This document shows positions 41,836 through 49,814 of a DNA stretch of 49,814 nucleotides, piece by piece; position 1 is the first letter of the stretch, and each line of letters begins with the position of its first letter. This DNA is from Sphaerosporella brunnea (Eukaryota > Ascomycota > Pezizomycetes > Pezizales > Pyronemataceae), in the NCBI GenBank assembly GCA_008704415.1, contig VXIS01000344.1, positions 1-49,814 of the forward strand, given 5' to 3'. The position numbers and the translations under genes were made by a program. Under the pieces are notes generated by a model, which saw nothing but the letters and a program-made list of their open reading frames with translations, was not told where the DNA came from and ran no database searches.

Positions 41836-42610
41836 ATCAAAAACCCAGCTATCAAACAAAAAGCCGGAAAAGTAGAGACACCGCGTGGCGCTGCATGTAC
41901 GAAGAACACGGGACATTGGTTGACCAAAGCCGTTCCTCCTCGACCTCTCCGGCGGTTAGTTACGCATACTTAGTTAGTACAAAAACGGGCCGCGCGACCA
42001 GCCGGGCCAGTCCTCGAATCTCCCCGAATACTTCGGCCTGCCGTCCCCATCGCGCTCCTCGTGCTGGACGTTCCAGCCGTCGGGGAGTCCGTGCAGCGCC
42101 GCAAACTCGTCTCTATGTATCTGCTGCTGCCTCCAGAACCGCTCGTCGTGGCGCCCGAACCGCTGATGCGCCAGCTCGTGCAGCAGCGTCTCGATGATCT
42201 GGCCGATCGGCTGGAACCGCCGCGGGTCCTGGATGTCGCGCAGCCCGAGCTGCACCCGCTCCACGGTTTTGTCGCGCACCCGCACGTGCGTCCGCCCGTA
42301 CGAGTCCCGCGACCAGAACTCCTCGAGCCGCGGGATGTGGTAGCCGTGCCGGCGCATGATGGGCTTCACGAGGTGGGCGACGTGGTGGAGCAGGCGCTGC
42401 GCGCGGGAGGCGTTTGGCATGTCCCACAGTATGTGGTAGCTGCCGATTGTAGGCATGTCCCTGAACCGTGTCATGTTTGTGTGGTATGTTGGGGAGCAGG
42501 GAGAAGGCCGTGATGTTGGCGATTTATACATACACGGTACCGTGAAGGGGGAGAACCTGGAAGAGAAGCCCGGCTTCAAGTGGGGCCATTGAATTGTTGT
42601 TCTCGCAGGT
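41836..42610. repeat. Segmental duplication, copy 2
   Basis: Matches 38396-39165 in order and orientation, covering the WLM gene and about 130 bp upstream of it. The LINE insertion at its left edge occurred after or at the boundary of the duplicated block. Confidence 0.8.
41974..42474 (-). CDS. WLM-domain metalloprotease-like protein, copy 2
   Basis: 166 residues, starting at the ATG at 42472-42474 (MTRFRDMPTIGSY); six residues longer at the N-terminus than copy 1 can be. The zinc motif is HELAHQRFGRHDERFW. The C-terminus ends PGWSRGPFLY, as PGWSQVPFLY in copy 1. The gene is distinctly GC-rich, with many codons ending in G or C. Over most of its length the residues that differ from copy 1 are conservative, suggesting both copies were under constraint for some time. 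Confidence 0.87.
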   Translation of the reverse strand: MTRFRDMPTIGSYHILWDMPNASRAQRLLHHVAHLVKPIMRRHGYHIPRLEEFWSRDSYGRTHVRVRDKTVERVQLGLRDIQDPRRFQPIGQIIETLLHELAHQRFGRHDERFWRQQQIHRDEFAALHGLPDGWNVQHEERDGDGRPKYSGRFEDWPGWSRGPFLY

Positions 42611-43733
42611 GGCTGCGGCCCAGCTATCCGAATAAAAAAACCCCCCGAGTCGGATAGCTCTACGGTCTCCCGGTGGCCCATCCTGCGCAATCATCGTGCC
42701 CGAGTTGCGGCATCCCCTCGACTGTAGAAACGGCATCCCGCCACTTTGGTGGCCAAAGAAGCCCAGTTTTCATCCCAAGTACCGCCGATACAAAGGTTGA
42801 GAAAAAAACATCCCGGATTGCGTCATGCAAAAGCGTGTGCCCTTTCAACCGCAGCCGCCGTCTACCGAGTGCACAGCGGCCTCTATCGCCACGCCGGCAT
42901 GCAGCTGTGGGGCATGCCCGCCTGCTGCCATAGCAAAATCGCCGAGTCTATCGTCGTTGGAAGATCCGGACTCAACACCCAGCCCAGGCCTTCCAAGCTC
43001 GCAAGGCGGCATTCCGGAATACTTACAGAGCAATGAGGTTCGGACGAGTGCTATTGAATGACCAAAACAAACACCGGACGAGGCCCTGTGACGAGCGAAA
43101 ATTTAACGGGACATGCCTTCAGCGGTAGAAATTCAAGGTTGCTGGCCGGCACCAAGCTGATCCCCTCTCAATCTATCGTAGAAATCGGGACGTAAGGCGG
43201 GTGGGGGGGGGGGGGGGAATAAGGTGGATAAAAAAAAAACTTGAATAGAGTACTGTACAAGGCGGTCAGAGTGGATAGTACACTGCACTTGGGCTCTCTG
43301 CTTGGGAATCTTGGCAGTGTCTCTGCGGACTTTCCACTGTATTTTACCTCTGACCCTTCTTAGCTTGTATCGGTGGTCATTTTCGAGCTTGTCGGCAATC
43401 CATTTTCGCTGGGTGTTTGATTCAAGGTCGGTGGCCATTCGATTCATCCGGCGTCGAATACGGCGTGTTGTTACAGGACTCCCATCTCGAGTGAGAACGC
43501 ATGATGCACCTCCGAAGCTACTTTCTGGCCTATAGCGGTTTACAGTATCCCTGGTTGGCAAGAAAAACCCAGAAATTAACAATCTCCACATTCCAACAGA
43601 CAATCTGCAAAAAAAGTACAAGTAAAACGACAAGCAACATGAGCATAGAGTTATCGGTGCCGCGTATCGCAACGCATCAATTCCAACACTCAAACACTCA
43701 AACAGCCAAAATCCTGATCCAACCCCCCCATCA
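42611..43733. other. Region with an unrecognised basic open frame
   Basis: On the minus strand, 43133-43747 contains an uninterrupted frame. Its middle (GGASCVLTRDGSPVTTRRIRR, given in part, then DKLENDHRYKLRRVRGKIQW) is strongly basic and looks coding, and is preceded by acceptor-like sequences (TTTTTTGCAG, CCAACCAG). It could be a 3' exon of the neighbouring F-box-like gene or a separate fragment. A G-run at 43202-43217 lies in it. Confidence 0.35.
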
Positions 43734-44822
43734 CTAAACATAACCATCCCCCCAAGCCGGAACCCTAAAAGAATCCCTCTGATGCTTCGCCATAATCCAC
43801 GCCTTCGCAGCCCCCTCGCGCCTTGCCGTGCAATGATACCACCTCAAATGCCTCTTCAACAACAGCAACCACTCAAACGAAGACTGAGCGGCTCCAAGAT
43901 TCTGCTCCACAGCAGCCCACCCTTGAAATTCCCTCTTCGTCGCATGTTTCCAAGCAGTCCAAATAAGCATCCTCATCCTCGCCCTGACCCATGCTCGTCT
44001 AACACCCGCATAGCGCGCCTCCACGTCCACGAGCAGCTCCTTCACGGCCTCCGCCAATATCGCCGGCCGATTCTTTTCCCACGCGAGCGAAGCCTGCCAG
44101 AAGCTGCGCAGATACGGGAGAAGCCGCGCCTGTGCAGCATCGAAGAGCGTGAGGATGGTGTATTCCTTTTTCGACCGTAGGCACCTGGCATACGCTTCGG
44201 TAGCATGCCCCGCAACCAGATGAATCAGAATGCGTTTCTGGGCGTTTTCCGGCAGGGTCTCGAGGCTCGGAGTTGGCCGCAGACGGGTGAGAGCCCGAGA
44301 ATTCCGGCGCAAGAACCTCACGTAGAAGTCGTTTACCTGCTTCCACCATCCAAACAACGTCCATGCACGCACCATAACGTACCCGGCCACTCCACGGTTC
44401 CGCAGAGCCAGCCCAGCAATTGAAAGGCTCCCCTCGCCTTCTCGCCCCAGCAGCATAGCCGTGCTCCCAATGTACCGGGTGCAGGCGGCAGCCAGGACAC
44501 GCCGGCCGAGCATGTAATCTTTTGCGAGTTCTTTCTTCAGCTTGACAACCAGTGCCCGGACGATAGCGGCCTTGTGCTCGACCCAGCAGGTGTAGAACGC
44601 CCGACACGCGGTGAGGTACGGAACCAACGCTTGCACGGCTCGATCGTGGACGCGGTAGTCCCGCTGCCGCCAGGGCCGTGTGCAGAAGAGGTGGCATTCG
44701 AGGCTTTCGTCGAAACTCAATCTGAGGGCGCAGGAAACGAGGACGTTGTAGAGGATCTTCCGCATGACGGCGGTGGGAAGGCTGGCGAGGGTCGTTTGGT
44801 TGCCGGGCTGAGGTGTTGGCAT
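43734..44822 (-). CDS. Protein of two F-box-like halves
   Basis: Intact 362-residue frame, one exon. Residues 11-30 (LASLPTAVMRKILYNVL) and about 208-225 (LETLPENAQKRILIHLVAG) both resemble the F-box start (LxxLPxExxxxIL). Each is followed by an Ala-rich helical stretch with a matching pattern: ALVPYLTACRAFYTCW and RLLPYLRSFWQASLAW, then a Lys/Arg-rich helix. The protein therefore seems built from an internal duplication of about 190 residues. F-box proteins recruit substrates to SCF ubiquitin ligases, but similarity here is limited to the short motif. The 5' side has a long G/C-run (44857-44893 on the plus strand). The stop overlaps another open frame. Confidence 0.65.
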   Translation of the reverse strand: MPTPQPGNQTTLASLPTAVMRKILYNVLVSCALRLSFDESLECHLFCTRPWRQRDYRVHDRAVQALVPYLTACRAFYTCWVEHKAAIVRALVVKLKKELAKDYMLGRRVLAAACTRYIGSTAMLLGREGEGSLSIAGLALRNRGVAGYVMVRAWTLFGWWKQVNDFYVRFLRRNSRALTRLRPTPSLETLPENAQKRILIHLVAGHATEAYARCLRSKKEYTILTLFDAAQARLLPYLRSFWQASLAWEKNRPAILAEAVKELLVDVEARYAGVRRAWVRARMRMLIWTAWKHATKREFQGWAAVEQNLGAAQSSFEWLLLLKRHLRWYHCTARREGAAKAWIMAKHQRDSFRVPAWGDGYV

Positions 44823-45403
44823 GACGGGCGTCGAGGTAAGGCAGCTCGTGTAGGGTTGGGGGGGGGGGGGGGTGGGGGGTGGGGGGTGGGGGTTGCGAGT
44901 AAAAGTTGCGCAGTGGTGGCGGGTGGGTGATGACGGCGATGCTGAAGTGGACGAGGAAGGGAGACAAGAGGCAGTGACGAAGCTCTCCCCCGGACTAGCC
45001 CTCTCTCGGCATCTCCAACTCCCCGATGAATACAGAATGCATATACCCGTACACGCACCCTCGGTTCAATCCTTACATGTCCGCAGCCTCACCTTTGCAC
45101 ACGGACTATACATGCGCGTTGCAGCGGCAGGAGCAGCGGGCGCTCGAGTGACCACCGTGAATCGTCATCCCGCGGGATCGCATCACGTGGGTCCGTTTGC
45201 GCGTTCACGACGAGTGCAACCACTTCCAGATCGGCACCGCCCGACTGCCCAGGACGCCCTCTCGTATTGCGTCCATACGGTCCATCGTCTCCAGCCCCCC
45301 ATTTCCGGCAATGCAGTGCACCGGAGCGATAGACAGACAGCGCTTCAGGCTCAGTGGATTTTGCTGTCAAACCCCACCAAACACCGCCGCCCTCGCACGC
45401 ATG
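44823..45403. other. Upstream region of the F-box-like gene; poly-G tract
   Basis: A G-rich tract of nearly 40 bases lies at about 44857-44893, 35 bp upstream of the start codon, and is C-rich on the coding strand. No other gene was supported. Confidence 0.45.
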
Positions 45404-45469
45404 GCGCTGGCTACGTTTAGGCAGTGTTGTCGGTAGGCGCTGGCTACGTTTAGGCAGTGTTGTCGGTAG
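45404..45469. repeat. 33-bp tandem duplication
   Basis: Two identical 33-bp units starting GCGCTGGCTACGTTTAGGCA at 45404 and 45437. Confidence 0.95.
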
Positions 45470-45614
45470 CCTCTCTGGTCGGCCCGGCTGGTGTCGCGAG
45501 CATCGGCGAGACTGGAAGAGGCGCTTGCACGCCCGCCCCGCCGCCAGACATCCGGCACTCCGATGAACATCCCTTGGTGAGTACTAGCGTTGCCCATGGA
45601 CGGAGTCACGTTCA

Positions 45615-46775
45615 GGTTATATTCTAAGCTCCAGGCTCGGAGACGGCAGCTGCGGCTACGCTGCGGTCACACGTGGTACCTATGGGCAAGACTGGCCCGG
45701 TGTGTCGGGATACATCGGCCACAACAAAGAAGCCTTCGACGCAGAACTGATGGGCATCGCCGCCGGTCTAGAGCTGGCTATTCGCCACCTCCCTGAGGAA
45801 TCCGCGACCGGCACGGTCCACATCTTCGTGGACGCACAGGCTGCCCTCAAACGTCTACAAAGCACCGCACCTGGCCCCCGGCCAATGGATTTTACCAGAC
45901 ATTGCTCGGACAGAACGCCAGCTGCTCATGGCCGGCTGGACCACCAAATACCGCTGGGTTCCTGGACATCAGGGGCTGCACGGAAATGAGGCTGCAGACA
46001 AGCGCGCAAAGACGGCCGCGGAAAGCAAGTCTCCAGCTGCACCAGGCAGGGTCCTTGACATCACCTCGCTCGCTCGCTCACATCGCACGAGAGGTTACTC
46101 TGGCCAGGCACCGAGACCGCGAAGCCTGGCTTGCAGAGCATTGCGTCCCGAAAAGCTACTGCAAACGCCCGAAAGGTATCAACAAAGCCGCCTTTCGGAC
46201 CAAAAAGTCGCTAGCAGCACGCTTCTTCCAGCTAAGGCTGCAGAAGGCGCCCACGGCACCGTACCTCCACAGGACGGGACGGCGTTTGGATGACAAGTGC
46301 TGGTTCTGTCCTAAGAGGCCCACACAGACGCGGGACCACCTCTTCAAGACCTGCCACAAATGGCGCAAAGAGCATCGAACGCTGTGGAAGGCGGTGGCGG
46401 AGGCCACGCGTGAGAAAGGGAAAAAGAGGAGGAAAACGAACACGTCAGTAAAAGATTTGCTGGCGGATGGCCGCTGTACGGGAGCAGTGATGGATTTCCT
46501 GAACAGCACGCACGTGGGAACATGGCCAAAGACAGCCGACTGAGTCTGGACCGTGTGCTCTTTTCGTTCTGCTTTCTGTTTTTCTATATATATCACGAAT
46601 TCCCTTTGTGTAATGTTTTCTTTTCTTTCAGCTGCGCTTTCCTAGCTTCCTTTTCCTTCGGAGGAGCGTGCCCCAGAGTAGGCCTCGGTGCCTAGGGGTG
46701 GCAATGATGCTGTATCTACATGCCATGGCCGCAAGCGGCCAAATGCAATATGATTAAAACAAAAACAAAAACGCC
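45615..46775 (+). mobile_element. LINE 3' fragment with RNase H pseudogene (GGCCGC hairpin family)
   Basis: Starting about 45620 the plus strand encodes an RNase H domain in three frames: SRLGDGSCGYAAVTRG, SGYIGHNKEAFDAELMGIA, VHIFVDAQAALKRL, then KYRWVPGHQGLHGNEAADK, and finally CWFCPKRPTQTRDHLFKTC with LWKAVAEATREKG to the stop at 46543. It parallels the 27.6-28.7 kb copy but is frameshifted at least twice. The 3' untranslated region shares CCTTCGGAGGAGCG and the tail hairpin CATGGCCGCAAGCGGCC, followed by AATATGATTAAAACAAAAAC. Non-functional. Confidence 0.92.
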
Positions 46776-47258
46776 CGACTTGCGCCACAACGCCCGACGC
46801 CTGACGCCCGCTGCAATAGAGACAATCGCGTACATTTATTCTACCTAATACTTTTTGAAACAAAAATTCCAGTCAACTACCGTAGACCGTGCAGTCGCAA
46901 AACACAAACTGTTTCCCGCGAGCTTTGCCACCCTCCCGCTTCTATCAAAAACAAAACATTTTCTCGCCTTCGCGCTTATAAAAACTTCCCAAAGCTGTAG
47001 TTCTGGCTGGAACGCTAGCAGGTGTCTGCTTCAACTCAGTAGGCTGAGGGCCGCTCAGCATAGTGGGCCGGTAATTGCAAGGTATCCTTGTTGCAAGATT
47101 GAAGACCATCCATCAAGAGTAAGGCTAATCATACCGCCGAAGGCAATGTGCCGTCCAAGATGGAACTTCAAGTCCTCACGCTTGCTATGCCACAGATTGA
47201 CAATGCCACGGCCAAGTGTACTCCGTTCGTTCAATAAGGTAATCTTTCACCGTTGGGT
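46776..47258. other. Spacer with no supported gene
   Basis: No convincing coding sequence; CGCCCGACGCCTGACGCCCG-type short repeats near 46790-46810. Confidence 0.35.
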
Positions 47259-47564
47259 CTAGGTAGGCCAGAAGCTAACGGAAATATGTTTTTTTTCCAC
47301 AATTCGCTCAGCAACGTTGGATGACAGAATAAACAAAGCAAGAAGGTGGCGGAAAATTCGTTTGCTTAACGGAATACCACTTGGTCTAGTTCGAAAATGC
47401 TCTTCTCCATCGTCTTCTGGCTCCTCGTCATCCGGGCAGCGTTGCGTCAGACTGACAATGACAGGCTGACCAAGAGAAGCACAACAGACTTCTTCTTGCT
47501 CATAGGAACGGGGAAGCTCCGGGTGCACAAGCTTTATATGATTACGCATACATAAATTTGTCAT
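47259..47564 (-). pseudogene. BED-finger-like fragment
   Basis: The frame reads MTNLCMRNHIKLVHPELPRS, resembling the second half of a BED finger (TNLRNHIxxxHPE), then an acidic segment. The first half with the Cys pair is missing or degraded, and a miniature hAT element has inserted just upstream (47581-47901). Removing that element and one 8-bp duplicate lengthens the frame only slightly. It is probably an old hAT transposase remnant. Confidence 0.5.
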
Positions 47565-47580
47565 TTTTGTCCGCGTGATC

Positions 47581-47901
47581 CAGTGTTCCTAATAGCCAGC
47601 CCGCCCGTCGGGCTGATGCTGGGCTGCATGGGCTGATTGAAAAGACGGGCGGGCTGTTTGGGCTGCACCCCACGTCGGGCTGGCTGGCGGGCTTCCAGCG
47701 GACGCAGGGATCATGCGCTATGGGGAATGGAGCAACAGCTACACAGAAACACTCTTCCGTTTAAGACGTAACTAGGTCAAACTGATGGTTGCATGACAAG
47801 TTCGCCTCAGTCGAAAGTGCTTGGCAGCCCGACAGCCCAACAGCCAGCCCGTCGTGATTTTGAGACAGCCGGGCTTTTTGGGCCGGCTATTAGGAACACT
47901 G
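47581..47901. mobile_element. hAT miniature element, 321 bp, 8-bp target duplication
   Basis: Begins CAGTGTTCCTAATAGCC and ends GGCTATTAGGAACACTG, a 17-bp perfect terminal repeat, flanked by GCGTGATC at 47573-47580 and 47902-47909. The interior is rich in GGGCTG/CAGCCC and has no coding capacity. Confidence 0.97.
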
Positions 47902-47909
47902 GCGTGATC

Positions 47910-48759
47910 CGCCAAAAACCCGGGAGATTGTGTGTGGCCGGGGCTTAGATAGGCGTATTGAAACAATGCGTGCAGTACAACTCATGGCCCTCCGGATCGC
48001 CTGTTTCCACCCTCAACTAGATCTTGCGCTGGTATAGATAACCCTCAAATTGAACCTTGCCCTGTCCAACGCGGCGGCGGGTGGGAAAGTTGGATTCTGG
48101 AGTAAAAAGCCTTTCTTGTGGAAGCTGGAAGGCCAAAACATCTAGAACTATTCAGCAAAAAGTATCCCCAGCGCTTAGGTGGCAGCGAGCAAACACACCA
48201 TAAGACCCAGCTAAACTCTGTACATAAAGAGCCTTGGACGAGTAATCCAGGATAGACGGTTGAACATTTGAGGCTTGAACTACGCACCTAAAGGTCGCAG
48301 CAGATGGCTCGGCGGTACCGTCGGCGTTACTCTCGGCCACGGCGGGCGGGGCTGGAGGAAGAGGGCTCAGCGGCGGCAGATGAGTCCATCGAGGATATGG
48401 CCTTGGGGACCGCCCCCAAGTTCTGAAAGCGCAGATTAAATACCTGAAAAGCTGACATGGATAGGACGAAAGCGGACTGAGCTCGGACAACTGGCGGGTC
48501 TTGGGTGGTCTTTTATTCTCCAAAAGACATAAACTTCCCACTGTGCGCTGGGGCTGGGGCTCGCAGGCTCGCACCATGGTTTGTTTTTGCCCACGCGCTC
48601 ACTTTCCATGGTGGGGAACTCTACTCAGACTTATGAACGGTAGTCACGAACAAAGTTACGACTTAGGCCACGCATTTTGGTCAGAAGTCAGTGTACAAAG
48701 TCAAGCGTTGCTAACCAGTCACAGGCCATGGGCAACACTAGTGAATACGGCCGTTGGTG
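47910..48759. other. Region with no supported gene
   Basis: Short open frames only; no motif recognised. Confidence 0.35.
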
Positions 48760-48971
48760 CTGAACAAACGGATCGCCGCATCTTCGATCTTTTGGCTTGC
48801 TGGAAGACGAATAAACACAAATATCCGCGGCTGGCAACGATGGCGTTGGAGATTCTGTCGGTGCCTGCGATGTCAGCGCAGGTAGAACATGCTGTAGCAA
48901 AAGATAGGTTTGGAATGAAATCGCTATCGCTGCAAAGCGGAACTCCCAAAAGGTTGGTATTTGCCCGCTGA
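48760..48971 (+). pseudogene. hAT transposase C-terminal fragment (second lineage)
   Basis: The frame encodes FDLLACWKTNKHKYPRLATM then ALEILSVPAMSAQVEHAVA, a hAT dimerisation region (W..., YP.LA..A..IL..PA.SA.VER). The conserved FSSAK part is replaced by VAKDRFG and the protein ends soon after. It differs from the 36.7-kb copy. Confidence 0.85.
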
Positions 48972-49027
48972 GACCAAAGCACTACCATAGCAATGCGACA
49001 GCAATACCGCAGCGATACCGGAGCGTG

Positions 49028-49111
49028 TAGGGTAGACTTTTCGTATATAGCCATATGTCATGGCCGCAAGCGGCCGAATACATTATGATTAAAACAAAAA
49101 AAAAAAACAAA
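49028..49111 (+). mobile_element. 84-bp LINE tail insertion, 14-bp target duplication
   Basis: GATACCGGAGCGTG lies at 49014-49027 and again at 49112-49125. Between them is only the last part of the LINE: TGTCATGGCCGCAAGCGGCC, AATACATTATGATTAAAAC and an A-rich tail. This extreme 5' truncation marks the 3' end of the family precisely. Confidence 0.95.
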
Positions 49112-49125
49112 GATACCGGAGCGTG

Positions 49126-49557
49126 GCCAGCATATCGAAGTAGTTTGGACTTCCCGGCACTGCCGTGGAGCTGCGGTAGCAATTCCACCCCTTTTTTTTT
49201 TGCTGTAGTATGGGAGGCAGGATCTGGAATGCCGGATGGCTCGCGCTGGACCCGCAGCCGCTTGCTCGCAGGCCCTCTCGCGTCACCCGTCAGCTCCCGT
49301 GGGAATCAGTGTGACTGGAGGTCCGCATGCTGAAACATCCAAGCGAGAAATCCCAGGCTCTGAGCAACGTAGTCCTTGGTAGCGAGCCTCGACGATGGAT
49401 AATAGCGCAAGCCGAACCCTATGGAACACCTGTAGGGCGACGAGCTTTACAGGTGCATGTAGTGCCGGTGAAGCGCTGGCGGCAGGTAGTGGGCGCGGCA
49501 GTAAGCAAGACGTCGAAAAGCGCGACCCAGAGTCACGGGACGTCACGCGCATCGGGC
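49126..49557. other. Spacer with no supported gene
   Basis: No convincing coding sequence; a T-run at about 49191-49201. Confidence 0.35.
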
Positions 49558-49708
49558 CAGTGTTCTCAGTAGCAGCCCGGCGGGCTTTGTGCATCAGCCC
49601 AAACGGCCCAGCCCACGATTTTCGCAGCCCAAACAGCCAGCCGGGCTTTTGGTTAGCTCACATCCGCCCAACGCAGCTGGCCGGGCTGGCTGGCTGTTGA
49701 GAACACTG
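49558..49708. mobile_element. hAT miniature element, 151 bp, 8-bp target duplication
   Basis: Begins CAGTGTTCTCAGTAGC and ends GTTGAGAACACTG, flanked by CATCGGGC at 49550-49557 and 49709-49716. The ends share CAGTGTTC with the 47581 element, and the interior is again made of CAGCCCG/CGGGCTG motifs, so both are probably moved by one hAT transposase. Confidence 0.96.
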
Positions 49709-49814
49709 CATCGGGCTTTGGCGGGTACACTGAATTTTGGGGGATAGCCGACATAACTAATCAATATACGCCGAGTGATTCGGACTTTCTTTTTTCTTTT
49801 TTCTTTTGCGGTGG

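Overview
The window looks like repeat-rich nuclear DNA of a filamentous fungus, most probably an ascomycete (Pezizomycotina). The reasons are short introns of 51-92 nt with GT(A/G)...CTAAC/CTGAC...CAG signals, a NACHT-ankyrin remnant and a kinase-like gene of the kind common there, and a transposon complement of chromodomain Ty3/gypsy, Tad-like LINEs, hAT, Tnp2-type and IS630/Tc1-like DDE elements. No bacterial-type operons, tRNAs, rRNAs or CRISPR arrays were seen. Everything was read by eye; no database search was possible.

Host-type genes are sparse: a PhzF-like isomerase cut by the left edge (1-911); a coiled-coil protein with Asp and His runs (3863-4539, minus, two exons); a two-exon pseudokinase-like gene (29164-30767, minus); a basic protein with chromodomain-like modules (31622-32411, plus); two direct-repeat copies of a small WLM/Wss1-like metalloprotease (38510-39001 and 41974-42474, minus); and a protein of two F-box-like halves (43734-44822, minus). 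A NACHT-ankyrin gene at 34796-35785 is a pseudogene.

The rest is mostly mobile DNA, much of it nested. At 1432-2750 a hAT-type element with a perfect 8-bp target duplication carries only a spliced BED-finger gene. From 9934 to about 22.9 kb lies a Tnp2-type DNA transposon whose transposase gene (minus) is split near its C-terminus by a complete chromovirus (10113-17679, 812-bp LTRs, 5-bp target duplication). A divergent multi-exon RGG-protein gene (21203 onward) shares its promoter region. The chromovirus has a self-complementary primer site of the Tf1/sushi kind. IS630/Tc1-like DDE elements with a TATRGTGCAGGC terminal repeat occur four times (5.9-6.7, 7.8-8.4, 22.9-23.7, 24.1-25.1 kb), one holding a solo LTR. 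Two copies of another inverted-repeat element lie at 26.3 and 27.3-28.8 kb, the second split by a 5'-truncated LINE.

Five LINE 3' ends share one conserved hairpin tail, the shortest insertion being 84 bp. Two hAT miniature elements with perfect 8-bp duplications lie at 47581-47901 and 49558-49708. A very uniform 16-bp x 35 minisatellite occupies 32482-33041.

The strongest leads are the BED-only hAT element, the self-primed chromovirus nested in a Tnp2 transposase, the RGG gene paired with that transposase, the pseudokinase, and the divergent WLM pair.
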